A stretch of DNA of 64,000 nucleotides from MPNP01 sp965116235 (GCA_965116235.1 OZ220496.1:1426001-1490000); one strand, 5' to 3'. Positions 27,251 through 37,098 are shown, numbered from the stretch's first letter. Notes: generated by a model not told the origin, from the sequence alone. Made by a program: numbers and translations.

Positions 27251-27759
27251 AATCGCGCGACTGCATCATTGTTACATCGCGAAAAACGCATTTCATCGAC
27301 AGACAAATACCGTGCGCAATAGGCCATGGCGGCATAACGCACCGCAAAATTGAAGGTGATGGGGCGACACCAGCCGGATTGTTCTCGCTTGGGCCTCTTC
27401 TATATCGGCCTGACCGGATCAGCTTGACACAGGTTGCTATCGCAGCGGTTCCCCTCCGAAGTTCGCATATCTGGTCCGATGATGTTGATGACGTGCACTA
27501 TAATCATCTTCTTCGCGACGTGGCCCATTGGCCATTCAGTCATGAGCGCATGTTTCGCGCCGATCCGGTCTATGATTTGGTCATTCCTGTTCAGTACAAT
27601 ATTGATTCTCCCCAAGTCGGGCTGGGATCAGCCATATTCTTGCACATCTGGCGAGGCCCCAGAATTCCAACGCAGGGATGTGTGGCCTTCAGTCGGGACG
27701 ATTTTGTCTGGATAATCCGTCATCTGACCGAAAGAACAAGACTTCTCGTCAAGCCGTGA
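27247..27759 (+). CDS. L,D-transpeptidase (YkuD) family protein
   Basis: A 170-residue YkuD-domain protein with the active site FLHIWRGPRIPTQGCVAFS, in which the His and the Cys in PTQGC are catalytic. Such enzymes make 3-3 crosslinks or attach proteins to peptidoglycan. No signal peptide is seen at the TTG start (27247), which overlaps the ribA stop as TTGA, implying translational coupling. Export is therefore unclear. A longer N-terminus cannot be excluded. Confidence 0.82.
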   Translation: MKSRDCIIVTSRKTHFIDRQIPCAIGHGGITHRKIEGDGATPAGLFSLGPLLYRPDRISLTQVAIAAVPLRSSHIWSDDVDDVHYNHLLRDVAHWPFSHERMFRADPVYDLVIPVQYNIDSPQVGLGSAIFLHIWRGPRIPTQGCVAFSRDDFVWIIRHLTERTRLLVKP

Positions 27760-27774
27760 AGCGGTCTGGCGGCT

Positions 27775-28428
27775 TCACGAGCGCTCTCTGGTCCCGAAAA
27801 TGGCTGTTCCGACTCTAACATGGGTCGCGCCGAGCCGCACGGCACTCACAAAGTCGCTGCTCATGCCCATGCTGAGACCGTTCAGCCCATTGCGTCTCGC
27901 AATGTTGCCGAGCAAGCCAAAGTGAAGCGCGGGTTCCTCATTGATCGGGGGTATGCACATCAAGCCGACAAGAGGCAGGTTGAGGTTTTGGACGCTCTGG
28001 ACCAACGCATCCGTTTCAGCAGGTACTACACCCGATTTCTGCTTTTCTTCGCCTGTATTGACCTGGATGAACAGTTTGGGACAACGGCCCTGTTCATCGG
28101 CCACGCGTGCAATCCGTTCGGCCAGACTCAGCCGATCGACTGCATGAATCACGTCAAACAGCCCCATGGCTTGTCGGACCTTGTTCGACTGGAGTGGGCC
28201 CAGAAGATGCAGGACAACTTGTGGAAACTGCTCCTTGAATTCAGGCCATTTGCCGGCGGCTTCCTGAACCCGGTTTTCTCCAAAGTCCAGATGACCGTGC
28301 TGCAAAACCTCCAGAACCCTGTGGCTGGGCTGCAACTTGGACACGGCGATCAGCGTTGTGGAGCCGGCGTTGCGATTGACCGCCTGTTCGGCGTCCCTGA
28401 TTTGCAATTGAATCTGATCCAGCGACAT
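27775..28428 (-). CDS. YggS/PROSC family PLP-binding protein
   Basis: A 217-residue PLP homeostasis protein. The PLP lysine is in IAVSKLQP near residue 30. GENRVQEA, HLLGPLQSNK and the C-terminal SMGMSSDF and VRVGTAIFG motifs are all present. The fold is that of alanine racemase, without known enzyme activity. The DNA between it and the DUF3576 gene (28429-28718) should carry both divergent promoters. Confidence 0.93.
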   Translation of the reverse strand: MSLDQIQLQIRDAEQAVNRNAGSTTLIAVSKLQPSHRVLEVLQHGHLDFGENRVQEAAGKWPEFKEQFPQVVLHLLGPLQSNKVRQAMGLFDVIHAVDRLSLAERIARVADEQGRCPKLFIQVNTGEEKQKSGVVPAETDALVQSVQNLNLPLVGLMCIPPINEEPALHFGLLGNIARRNGLNGLSMGMSSDFVSAVRLGATHVRVGTAIFGTRERS

Positions 28429-28718
28429 GATTCAGAATGACATTCTTGAGTGAAGGCAATGCCTGCCGGCCAGTCCGTCGACAATCATCAAGATCTGCAT
28501 CCAATACCAATAAATTTTGACCCGACCATGCAGGATCAGTATAGATTCTATCGATCCGTGGTAAAATCCTCCAGCAGGATAATATATTGAACACAATGCG
28601 ATGACGAGATAATTGGGGCTGGATATTCGGCTTCCGAAGACGTTGTTTGGCGCTTGTTCCTCCGAATCGGCCGGCCTGTGGCCGCTGGGGTGACAGGCAA
28701 TTGGAAAAGGTCAAAGAT

Positions 28719-29189
28719 ATGATGATAAGTAGATCTTTCGGTTGGGTCCTGATCGTGACCCTCTCCCTCGCCTTGGCGGGGTGCGGCAATCGGAACAAGG
28801 AGGACGGTGAGACGAAACCGCGTCCGACACCCGCCGCTGAGGAAGAGCGAGAAACGATCTGGGATTTGTTCAATCAGCCGGATACCTCGACGCAGGTGCG
28901 AGTCAATCGCTTTATCTGGAATGCCACCCTGGAGGTATTCAACTTCATGCCGATCAAGGAAATTGATCCCTTTACCGGTGTCGTTGAATACGGATGGGGT
29001 ACCCCGCCGGGCGGCAGTACGGAATACAGCGCAACAGTTGTCGTGCGGGATCCCGCACTGGCTGCGCGAGCCCTGCAATTGACCTTGCGGACCCGCTCCG
29101 GACTGGCTGATCCTGTCACCACAAAGGAAGTGGAAAACGCAATCCTGTCCCGGGCCCGACAACTCAGAGTCGAAGAGCTTGGGTATTAG
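28719..29189 (+). CDS. DUF3576 lipoprotein
   Basis: A lipoprotein of 156 residues: the signal SFGWVLIVTLSLALAGC is followed by a charged linker and the conserved DUF3576 region (RVNRFIWNATLEVFNFMPI, DPFTGVVEYGW). Found mainly in Alphaproteobacteria, function unknown. ATG 28719 has AAAAGG eight bases upstream. It lies 21 bases before leuS, in front of leuS-lptE-holA, consistent with an envelope role. Confidence 0.85.
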   Translation: MMISRSFGWVLIVTLSLALAGCGNRNKEDGETKPRPTPAAEEERETIWDLFNQPDTSTQVRVNRFIWNATLEVFNFMPIKEIDPFTGVVEYGWGTPPGGSTEYSATVVVRDPALAARALQLTLRTRSGLADPVTTKEVENAILSRARQLRVEELGY

Positions 29190-29210
29190 ATGGCAGTTCA
29201 GGAATCCTGA

Positions 29211-31769
29211 ATGGCCAGTTACGACTTTCAGACGGCAGAGTCGCATTGGCAAGCCGAGTGGGGTAAAGCCGCTCTCTTCGCGGCCTCGGCTGACACCTCT
29301 CTTCCGAAATACTACGTTTTGGAAATGTTTCCCTATCCGTCGGGGCGTATCCACATGGGGCACGTCCGGAATTACACGATGGGAGATGTCATTGCGCGCT
29401 ACAAGATCGCCAATGGCTACAATGTCCTCCATCCGATGGGATGGGATGCCTTCGGGATGCCGGCTGAGAACGCGGCCATGGACAATGGTGAACATCCCCG
29501 TGTCTGGACCCGCAGGAACATCGATGACATGAGGGCCCAACTCCAGACCTTGGGCCTGTCAATCGACTGGACACGGGAAATCGCCACGTGCGACAAGGAG
29601 TATTACGGCCCTCAGCAGGCTCTTTTTCTCGACATGCTGGAGAAAGGGCTGATATATCGGAAAAATGCAGTGGTCAACTGGGACCCCGTGGATCAGACCG
29701 TCCTGGCGAATGAGCAGGTCATTGATGGTTTGGGATGGCGTTCGGGCGCTCCGGTGGAGCAAAAGGAACTGACGCAATGGTTCTTCCGGATCACGGACTT
29801 TGCCGAAGAACTGCTGACTGCCATTGACGGTTTGTCGGAATGGCCCGAAAAGGTTCGACGGATGCAGCAAAACTGGATCGGCAAGTCCCAAGGTCTGGAA
29901 TTCGACTTTGACACCGTCAACTGTCCGGGGGATAATCCAACGATCAGAGTTTATACGACCCGACCCGATACGCTCCTGGGCGCATCTTTCGTGGCGCTGG
30001 CGGCCGGGCACCCCCTTGCCAGGGCAATCGCTGAGAACAATGCGGACGTGGCGGAATTCATTGCGGAATGCCAGAGGACCGGAACGGCCGAAACTGACCT
30101 CGAATTGCTTGAAAAGAAAGGAATTGATACGGGCTTCAGCGTCCGTCATCCGCTGGATAAGGATTGGCTTCTTCCCATCTGGATTGGCAACTTTATTCTC
30201 CATACTGTGGGAACCGGCGCCATATTTGGTTGTCCGGCTCATGATCAGAGAGACCTGGATTTTGCCCGCAAATACGGGTTGCCTGTCATCAATGTTTTCT
30301 ATCCGACGGCCTCGGATGAGGTCGTTGATTCCGAAGCCTACGTTCCGTCCAAGGATCAAGTGGTTCGATATGCCAACCGTTTCGCTGGCGACGAGCTCAT
30401 GACTGGTCAAGAGGGTGTTGACGCAGCCATCCGATACTGCGAGGCGAATGGCATTGGCTTGCCTGTAACCCGCTATCGCCTGCGGGACTGGGGCATCAGC
30501 CGGCAGCGATATTGGGGATGTCCCATTCCCGTGGTCCATTGCCCTGACTGCGGTGTTGTGCCCGAGGACAGGGCCAATCTGCCGATTGCGTTGCCAGACG
30601 ATACCACATTCGATCGACCTGGCAATCCGCTCGACCATCATCCAACCTGGAGCCACTGCCAATGTCCATCTTGCGGCCGGTCGGCCAGGCGGGAAACCGA
30701 CACCATGGATACGTTTGTCGACAGTTCATGGTATTTCGTACGTTACACATCCCCCGCTGCTGCCACGCCGACCGATCCGGCCATCGCTGAATACTGGATG
30801 AACGTCGATCAGTATATCGGAGGGATCGAACACGCGATTCTTCATCTGCTCTACTCACGGTTCTTCGCGCGAGCCATGCACTTGACCGGACATCTGTCAG
30901 CTGGGTGCGCTGAGCCATTCAAGGCTCTCTTCACGCAGGGCATGGTCAATCATGCAATATACTTGACCCGTGATCAACGCAATCGTCCCGTCTATCATTT
31001 TCCAGCCGATGTTGAGGTCAAGGGTCAGGAAGCGCGGTTAAAACGCTCAGGCGAACTGGTTGAGGTCATACCGGCGGCCAAAATGGCAAAATCAAAAAAG
31101 AACGTCATTGATCCGCAGGATCTGATCAAGCAATTCGGGGCTGATACTGCACGCTGGTACATGGTGTCCGATTCACCACCGGACCGGGACATTGACTGGA
31201 CCACTACGGGTGTCGAAGCCGCGTCCCGACACATCGACCGAATCTGGCGTCTGGCCGAGGACATTGCCGACAGCATGGATCCGCCCAACCCCGAAGCAGA
31301 CATTGCACTGAGAAAGGCTGCACACAGGACCATTGTCGAGGTCAATGGCGGGATCGAAGGATTTGTCTTCAACAAGGCCGTTGCCAAGCTTTACGAACTG
31401 TACAATAGCCTGATTCGCTCACCGGCCGGAACGGCAACGAAGAAGGAATGCCTGCTGATTCTGGCTCAGCTGATGGCACCGATAACACCCCATATTGCCG
31501 AAGTCGTCTGGCATCGCCTGGGGGGCGAAGGGTTTGTTCTGAAGCATTGGCCTCAGGCGGATCCGGAATTGATCAAGGAAGAAGAAATCACGCTCCCGAT
31601 TCAGGTCAATGGGCGCCGTCGTTCCGAGATCAGGATTCGCAAGGGCCTGTCCCAGCAGGAGGTGTCGGACCTTGTTCTTCAGGACGGTGTGGTCAGAAGA
31701 ATTTTGAATGGCCAAGAGCCGCGCAAAACCATCGTCGTGCCGGACAGGATTGTCAATGTCGTGGTTTAA
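29211..31769 (+). CDS. leuS: Leucyl-tRNA synthetase
   Basis: An 852-residue class I synthetase. The HIGH-type motif is PYPSGRIHMGHVRN (41-54), the CP1 editing domain runs from about 220 to 410 with TTRPDTLLG, and the KMSKS-type loop is AKMAKSKKN near 624. The length is normal. The stop overlaps the start of lptE by 14 bases, a conserved alphaproteobacterial arrangement. Confidence 0.97.
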   Translation: MASYDFQTAESHWQAEWGKAALFAASADTSLPKYYVLEMFPYPSGRIHMGHVRNYTMGDVIARYKIANGYNVLHPMGWDAFGMPAENAAMDNGEHPRVWTRRNIDDMRAQLQTLGLSIDWTREIATCDKEYYGPQQALFLDMLEKGLIYRKNAVVNWDPVDQTVLANEQVIDGLGWRSGAPVEQKELTQWFFRITDFAEELLTAIDGLSEWPEKVRRMQQNWIGKSQGLEFDFDTVNCPGDNPTIRVYTTRPDTLLGASFVALAAGHPLARAIAENNADVAEFIAECQRTGTAETDLELLEKKGIDTGFSVRHPLDKDWLLPIWIGNFILHTVGTGAIFGCPAHDQRDLDFARKYGLPVINVFYPTASDEVVDSEAYVPSKDQVVRYANRFAGDELMTGQEGVDAAIRYCEANGIGLPVTRYRLRDWGISRQRYWGCPIPVVHCPDCGVVPEDRANLPIALPDDTTFDRPGNPLDHHPTWSHCQCPSCGRSARRETDTMDTFVDSSWYFVRYTSPAAATPTDPAIAEYWMNVDQYIGGIEHAILHLLYSRFFARAMHLTGHLSAGCAEPFKALFTQGMVNHAIYLTRDQRNRPVYHFPADVEVKGQEARLKRSGELVEVIPAAKMAKSKKNVIDPQDLIKQFGADTARWYMVSDSPPDRDIDWTTTGVEAASRHIDRIWRLAEDIADSMDPPNPEADIALRKAAHRTIVEVNGGIEGFVFNKAVAKLYELYNSLIRSPAGTATKKECLLILAQLMAPITPHIAEVVWHRLGGEGFVLKHWPQADPELIKEEEITLPIQVNGRRRSEIRIRKGLSQQEVSDLVLQDGVVRRILNGQEPRKTIVVPDRIVNVVV

Positions 31770-32307
31770 AACCGGAATCGCGCTCAGTGCGGCCGTTCTG
31801 CTGTTCTTGCCCGGATGCGACTTCAAGCCGGCCTTGGGCGGAAACGTGACAGCCAATCATATGATCGGGTCAACACAAATCGACGTGAAAGGCAACTACA
31901 GGCCCGATGAATTTGCCGAGGTCCTGCACGCCAGGTATGGTTATTTGACGAACGGCGGTGCGTATCGACTCACCGTCGATTTGCAGTATTCTGACCGCTC
32001 CAGCCCGATTCAGGGTTCAGGGGGATTGCATCGGTACAATGTGTCGGCAACGGCGACCGGCGTCGTTCTGGATCTGTCGACCGGAGAGGTCCTGCTGGAT
32101 TTCTCGATTTCGGACAAGGCAACCTGGACCTCGGATGGAATCAAAAGCACTGTTTCAAACACTGGAGAAGCCAATGCCGGACTGGGTGTCGGGGAGGTTC
32201 TGAACAATCTGAATGCCCGTGAAGACGCACAGTACCGGCTTTACAAGCTGCTGGCCGACAGAATCTACACCCGCACTCTCGTCATCCAGAAAGCGGCAGC
32301 TTCATGA
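31756..32307 (+). CDS. lptE: LPS-assembly lipoprotein LptE
   Basis: A 183-residue lipoprotein plugging the LptD barrel for LPS export. The signal ends in the lipobox FLPGC (Cys near 21). The body shows the LptE pattern of short strands with YRLTVDLQYSDR and a C-terminal helix with YRLYKLLADRIYTR. Start at ATG 31756, inside the leuS end. The stop overlaps the holA start as ATGA, so leuS-lptE-holA are translationally linked. Confidence 0.88.
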   Translation: MSWFKTGIALSAAVLLFLPGCDFKPALGGNVTANHMIGSTQIDVKGNYRPDEFAEVLHARYGYLTNGGAYRLTVDLQYSDRSSPIQGSGGLHRYNVSATATGVVLDLSTGEVLLDFSISDKATWTSDGIKSTVSNTGEANAGLGVGEVLNNLNAREDAQYRLYKLLADRIYTRTLVIQKAAAS

Positions 32308-33317
32308 AACTGTATCCAGCTGGATTGTCCACTCACTTGGCTAACAAGAAAAATTGGAAGAAGGCCTATTTGATCTTTGGTCGTGACGAGGCTTACGTCG
32401 ATCAGCTGAAGGACAAAGTGATCGAAAAAGTCGCCGGTCCAAATGCGGCTCAGGAGTTTCGGCTTGAACGAATTGCCGCAACCGATCTCGTGAGCGACCC
32501 CAATACCTTGAGATCCTTGGTTGAAGCTCAGGGTTTTTTTGGTGGACAGCGGATGGTTTGCGTGCACAAGGCCACCGAGCAAAACAGCAAGGCCATCTTC
32601 TGGGCTTTGGATAGCTGGAAACCTGGTCACGCAGTCATCGTGATCACGGCATCACAACTTCGGGCCGGTTCAACCCTGCGCAAGAAGTTTGATTCGGCGA
32701 AGGATTTGGTATCCTTAGGGGTATATGTCGAACGGCTGAATCGAAGTGACCTGGCATCCTCGTTGCAAGAGGCTGGCTTGAACAATTTAGCGCCGGGGGT
32801 CCTGGAATATCTTGAAGCGGTCGTGAGTGAACAGGAACCGGCTGTGGTCAGGTCATTGATTGCAAAGTTGGCTCTGTACAAACTGAACGATGAATCGAAA
32901 TTGACCGACGAGGACATTCGCGCCTGTGCTCCTGAAGCGGGTGAGAGAGGTTTGAACGAATTGATCGAAGCAGTTGCCGATCGCAATCGGGCACAGGTCA
33001 GCCCAATCCTGCGCAAGCTGTCCAGACAGGATCGCGAGCCGGTCAAGACCTGTATTGTGGCCAAGCAAAAATTTCGCGGCATACTTGCCGTGGTCAGCCA
33101 CAAAGAGGGAAAGGAAGCGGGGATCAGTGGACTCGTTCCCCCAGTTTTTGGCTCGAGGCGGGACCGAATCCGTGATCAGGCCAACAAATGGTCGGCATCG
33201 GCGGCGGCCAAGGCCTTGATTGAACTGGCTGAGCTCGACCGATCTTTGCGCCGTCCGGGTGTCAAGCCTTCGGATGCGGTCGTCGAGCGCACGTTGCTGA
33301 GAATTACGGGGATATAA
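32304..33317 (+). CDS. holA: DNA polymerase III delta subunit
   Basis: A 337-residue clamp-loader wrench subunit that opens the beta clamp. The N-terminal YLIFGRDEAYVDQLKDK, the clamp-contacting ALDSWKPGHAVIVIT region and the C-terminal helical collar (LIELAELDRSLRRPG) fit HolA. It follows lptE with a four-base overlap and precedes the GST gene by one base. Confidence 0.9.
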   Translation: MKLYPAGLSTHLANKKNWKKAYLIFGRDEAYVDQLKDKVIEKVAGPNAAQEFRLERIAATDLVSDPNTLRSLVEAQGFFGGQRMVCVHKATEQNSKAIFWALDSWKPGHAVIVITASQLRAGSTLRKKFDSAKDLVSLGVYVERLNRSDLASSLQEAGLNNLAPGVLEYLEAVVSEQEPAVVRSLIAKLALYKLNDESKLTDEDIRACAPEAGERGLNELIEAVADRNRAQVSPILRKLSRQDREPVKTCIVAKQKFRGILAVVSHKEGKEAGISGLVPPVFGSRRDRIRDQANKWSASAAAKALIELAELDRSLRRPGVKPSDAVVERTLLRITGI

Positions 33318-33318
33318 A

Positions 33319-33912
33319 GTGAGTCTAAAGGTTTTGGGCACAAGAGCGAGTCGTGCATTTCGTGTTCTTTGGATGCTGGAAGAGCTGGGGCTGAATTATG
33401 AACACAAGCCGTTGCAGCCTCATTCAAAAGAACTCGTGAAGCTTTCACAACAAGGCAAGATTCCGGTCCTTATTGACGAAGATCGGGTCATATCGGACAG
33501 TACGGCCATTCTGACCTATCTGGCTGAGGGGTACAACCATTTTACCTTCTATCCGGGATCACAGGAGAAGGCCCGACAGGACAGCATGACTCACCAGATT
33601 CTGTGTGACCTGGAAAGTTGCGTCTGGAGTGCGGCCAAGCACAGCTTTGTCTTTCCCAAGGAGAGGCGGGTGGCAGATCTGAAGCCCACTCTCAAGTGGG
33701 AATTCAGCAAGGAAGCTGCGGCCTTGTGCGAGTGCCTTGAACTGGACGAATATCTCATGGGGAATGTGATGACCATCCCGGACTTCATTCTGACGCATTG
33801 CTTGGATTGGGCTGAGGTCGCCAAATTTGATAAGATACCCCCAAAAATGGAAAGTTATCTTGAGCGAATGAGAAGTCGAGAGGCATATCAAAGAGTGACG
33901 GAATTGGCATGA
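33319..33912 (+). CDS. Glutathione S-transferase family protein
   Basis: A 197-residue GST. The thioredoxin-like N-terminal domain (1-80) shows RASRAFRVLWMLEELGL, the cis-proline QGKIPVLID and the gamma-glutamyl-binding DSTAILTYL. The C-terminal helical domain keeps the N-capping motif (IPDFILTHCLDW). GTG start at 33319, one base after the holA stop. The following 38-codon ORF overlaps its stop as ATGA. Substrate unknown. Confidence 0.85.
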   Translation: MSLKVLGTRASRAFRVLWMLEELGLNYEHKPLQPHSKELVKLSQQGKIPVLIDEDRVISDSTAILTYLAEGYNHFTFYPGSQEKARQDSMTHQILCDLESCVWSAAKHSFVFPKERRVADLKPTLKWEFSKEAAALCECLELDEYLMGNVMTIPDFILTHCLDWAEVAKFDKIPPKMESYLERMRSREAYQRVTELA

Positions 33913-34025
33913 ATTCGGTTGAATCGAAAATGGATCGTGCTGTCTTGACGCTGTTGAAGGGCTTGGATGTCCCGCATCGAAACGGTCGTTTGGCTCGTCA
34001 AGGATTCCAAGGGGAAAAACGTTGA
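33909..34025 (+). CDS. Small 38-residue ORF coupled at both ends
   Basis: ATG 33909 overlaps the GST stop (ATGA) and its own stop (34023-34025) overlaps the TTG start of the next gene (TTGA). It encodes a basic peptide with an amphipathic stretch MDRAVLTLLKGL. The four-base overlap at each end argues for translation through the whole stretch. No family is recognised. It may be a real small protein or simply a ribosome carrier between the flanking genes. Confidence 0.4.
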   Translation: MNSVESKMDRAVLTLLKGLDVPHRNGRLARQGFQGEKR

Positions 34026-35422
34026 AGAAAGTCTTGGCTCGGGGAGGCTGTCTTCTGGTCGCCATGATCATGGCGATTCAGGGCAAGGCAAGTGAATTCA
34101 GTCTCATGGAAGCGCTTGACAATTTCAAGTATCACTTGGGGGCGGGTGAAGCGCAGGCACACTATGCGACGGCCGTGGAGCGAAACGGCAAACTCAATGT
34201 CGAAAACTACGAGTTGCTGTTTTCTTCTGAAAGTGGTGAAGCAGTTTCGGTCCTGTTTCCGCTTCTGATCTTTGATCTGGTCAATGACAGCACCATCGCT
34301 GTCTCCATGCCCGACCACATTGCCGTCAAAATTGCCAATGATCTCGGCGGTGCGACAGAATTTGATACCCATGTCACAAACGGCCGCATCAAGCTTGAGG
34401 TCATTGATGGGATCTCCAAGGCAACCTACTCGGCCGATGAAATCATGGCTTCGGGCAGCCAAGAGGCCGGCGAATGGATTGCCGTTGTAGACGATGTGTA
34501 TCAGCAGGTGGTATCCAGCAACTTTCCAGCCTACCTGCCGGGTGACTGGTACAATATGAGAATGTCCGAAGTCAGGCTTGAGTTCAATGTTCTGAACAAG
34601 GCGTATGAATACTCTTTCGGCGATCTTGAGTCCGATTATACATTTGCCGATGATGCTGGATTCTCCTATGTGGATTACTGGTTTCTCCCTCCGGGAGAGG
34701 GGCAAACAAGGATCGGCAGAATTTCGCTTGTTTCCGATGCCATGGAATTAATGGGCGAATCCGTTGCCATCGAAACGCGCGTCGGCCACAACGAGATGCT
34801 GATTGCCAATCGAAGTCGCGCGCTTGAGTTTACCTTCGGAAGTGAAATTCACCGAGAATCAATTCTCGCCGATAAGGCGGAGTTCGAAATCACCCATATC
34901 GACCCTATGCGAAATGGCATGATCGGGACTGCCGGGCAGCTTGCTCTGAGGGGGCTGGTCTGGAACAACCCTTTTGTTGAGACAATCGTTGCCACGAATC
35001 AGCACCTCCAGAAGCATGGTACGCTGGATCTGGAATTCGAACTGGAGACCAGTCAGGATTTTTATGATGAACCTGCCAACGAAGGCATGCCGGCTCTGGA
35101 TAATCGCGAGTTCAAATTCAGTGCTGAGGGCACGCTGAGTTTCCTGAATTTGATGATTGGCAGTTCAATGGCGTTCAGCCTGGAACAATTTGATCAGCCG
35201 GATGGCGTATTGGTTCGTTTGGTCTTTGATGTCAGAAACCTTGATGAATTTTTGGACATGGTTGAATCCAGCGAAGTTCTTGATCCGCTGCAGGTGGTCG
35301 GTCTTAAGGGCTTGATTGACGGAATGAGTGCCAGGCAGGGTAACTTTCACCGATTTACCATTGAATACACGACTGAAAATCGGATTTTGATTAACGGCAT
35401 GGATCTAGGGCTGGAGGGGTAA
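34022..35422 (+). CDS. Exported protein of unknown function
   Basis: 466 residues starting at TTG 34022, with AAGGGG about seven bases upstream. An N-terminal signal peptide (VLARGGCLLVAMIMAIQGKA) predicts export to the periplasm. The rest is acidic and strand-rich, with repeated patterns such as TFGSEIHRES and FDVRNLDEFLDMVESSE. No cysteine pair, transmembrane segment or catalytic motif is recognised. It lies between the GST and tldE genes on the same strand, in a run that ends with lpxK, so an envelope role is possible. The general layout recalls alphaproteobacterial DUF2125-type proteins, but I cannot support that assignment. Confidence 0.7.
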   Translation: MKKVLARGGCLLVAMIMAIQGKASEFSLMEALDNFKYHLGAGEAQAHYATAVERNGKLNVENYELLFSSESGEAVSVLFPLLIFDLVNDSTIAVSMPDHIAVKIANDLGGATEFDTHVTNGRIKLEVIDGISKATYSADEIMASGSQEAGEWIAVVDDVYQQVVSSNFPAYLPGDWYNMRMSEVRLEFNVLNKAYEYSFGDLESDYTFADDAGFSYVDYWFLPPGEGQTRIGRISLVSDAMELMGESVAIETRVGHNEMLIANRSRALEFTFGSEIHRESILADKAEFEITHIDPMRNGMIGTAGQLALRGLVWNNPFVETIVATNQHLQKHGTLDLEFELETSQDFYDEPANEGMPALDNREFKFSAEGTLSFLNLMIGSSMAFSLEQFDQPDGVLVRLVFDVRNLDEFLDMVESSEVLDPLQVVGLKGLIDGMSARQGNFHRFTIEYTTENRILINGMDLGLEG

Positions 35423-35457
35423 TATCGGAATGTCCGCACATGTAGTGGCAAGGCTTT

Positions 35458-36804
35458 ATGCGAATTGATCTAAGTGATCTGGCTGAGACAACACTTGCCC
35501 ATGCAACGCGCCACAAGGTTGACGCTGCCGATGTTTTGATTGCGAAGTCGGAGCAGGTTTCGGTCGATGTTCTGAACGGAGAGCTGGAGAAGGTTCACAA
35601 TTCCGATCAGGTAACCTTGGGCTTGCGAGTGATCATGGACAGCCGACAGGCCTGCGTATCGAGTTCTGACTTCAGACCCGATGCGCTGAAAGAGGTTGTC
35701 GAACGCGCCATTGCCATGGCTCGTGAAGCACCGAGGGACCCGACTGTCGGATTGGCCGAGCCGGATCAGCTGACTGACTCTGTCACGCCGGCTTCACTTG
35801 AGGTTTATGACGCATCCGATGCACCGACCTTGGAAAGCATGGAAGCATTTGGCCTGGCTCTGGAACGAGCGGCTCTGGCCGTCGAGGGAGTATCAAGAAT
35901 CAGTTCAGCCTCGGTCGGTTGCGGCAGTTACAGATCCATTCTCATGGCAACAAATGGTTTTGTTGGCGAGCGTATCAATAATTACCGTTCAGCCGGATGC
36001 TCTGCCGTTGTCGGCGAGGGTCTCGGCATGCAAACGGACTACTATGCCCAGCAGCGAGTCTTCGAAACCGATATGGACAGCCCGGAATTCATTGGCCGCA
36101 AGGCAGGCGAGAGGGCAGCTCGAAAACTCGGTTCAACCAAACCGGAAACCATGAGTTGTCCAATCATCTATGATCGGAGAGTCGCCGGATCCCTGATTGG
36201 TCATCTCCTCTCGGCTGCCAATGGCACGGCTATTGCCCGAGGGTCAAGCTGGCTGATGGGACTTATGGGCCAGCAGGTATTGCCAACCAGTCTCAACCTC
36301 GTCGAAGAGCCCCATCGATCAAGATCTCTGGCGTCCAAATACTTCGATGCAGAAGGCATTGCAACGGTCAGAAGAAACATCGTTGAAAACGGGATTCTCA
36401 AAACCTGGATACTTGATCTGGGAACGGCCCGCAAACTTGGTCTCAAAACAACCGGCAATGCCAAGAGAGGCTTTTCTTCGGGACCGGCCCCCGGCATGAC
36501 AAATGTCGCATTGACTCCGGGAAATGTGTCACGAGACGAGTTGATCAGAAAGGTGAAAAAGGGTGTCTTGGTCAAATCGCTCATCGGTTCAACAATCAAC
36601 CCAAACACTGGAGATTACTCTAGGGGAGCATCGGGCTTTCTGATTGAGGGAGGAAAGATAACGAAGCCGGTAACGGAATTCACGATTGCCGGCAACCTGA
36701 AAACAATGTTGATGTCAGTTGTTCCGGCCAACGATAAGGAAGAGTTCCGCTCATACCGTATCCCAAGTCTGCTCGTGGAGAACATGACCGTGGCCGGGGT
36801 CTGA
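35458..36804 (+). CDS. tldE: TldE/PmbA metalloprotease-family protein
   Basis: The 448-residue partner of TldD in a heterodimer that degrades unfolded peptides and matures modified peptides such as microcins. The N-terminal region ATRHKVDAADVLIAKSEQ, the central RSAGCSAVVGEGLGMQTDYY and the C-terminal GNLKTMLMSV match PmbA/TldE. It lacks the HExxxH zinc motif, as expected for TldE. No tldD is in the window. Confidence 0.9.
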   Translation: MRIDLSDLAETTLAHATRHKVDAADVLIAKSEQVSVDVLNGELEKVHNSDQVTLGLRVIMDSRQACVSSSDFRPDALKEVVERAIAMAREAPRDPTVGLAEPDQLTDSVTPASLEVYDASDAPTLESMEAFGLALERAALAVEGVSRISSASVGCGSYRSILMATNGFVGERINNYRSAGCSAVVGEGLGMQTDYYAQQRVFETDMDSPEFIGRKAGERAARKLGSTKPETMSCPIIYDRRVAGSLIGHLLSAANGTAIARGSSWLMGLMGQQVLPTSLNLVEEPHRSRSLASKYFDAEGIATVRRNIVENGILKTWILDLGTARKLGLKTTGNAKRGFSSGPAPGMTNVALTPGNVSRDELIRKVKKGVLVKSLIGSTINPNTGDYSRGASGFLIEGGKITKPVTEFTIAGNLKTMLMSVVPANDKEEFRSYRIPSLLVENMTVAGV

Positions 36805-36825
36805 TTCGTTAAGGAAGGTGGAGGC

Positions 36826-37074
36826 ATGGCTGGGAAGCTGCATCTGGTTTTTGGCGGGGAACTGGTTGATCTTCAATCGAGGAAATTCAAGAATCCTGAA
36901 GCCATACATGTCGTTGGAATATTCCCCAACTATCAGTCGGCCTACAATGCCTGGAAAGAGGTAGCCCAGAAGACAGTCGACAGTGCCATGGTTCGATATT
37001 ACATTGCCAAACTGTACCAGCTGATTGACGAAGAAGAATCACGCAGCCCCACAGAAGAGTTCCCAGACCAATAG
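36826..37074 (+). CDS. DUF4170 family protein
   Basis: 82 residues with the family pattern LHLVFGGELVDLQS, then HVVGIFPNYQSAYNAWK and a C-terminal RYYIAKLYQLIDEE. A small alphaproteobacterial family of unknown role, often next to lpxK, as here (24 bases upstream). AAGGTGGAGG precedes the ATG. Confidence 0.88.
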   Translation: MAGKLHLVFGGELVDLQSRKFKNPEAIHVVGIFPNYQSAYNAWKEVAQKTVDSAMVRYYIAKLYQLIDEEESRSPTEEFPDQ

Positions 37075-37098
37075 CGACGCGGATTGTAAGGCCTGTTC

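Noticed and set aside
29559..30662. A 367-codon minus-strand frame inside leuS
   Set aside because: leuS is unambiguous on the plus strand, so this is an antisense shadow.
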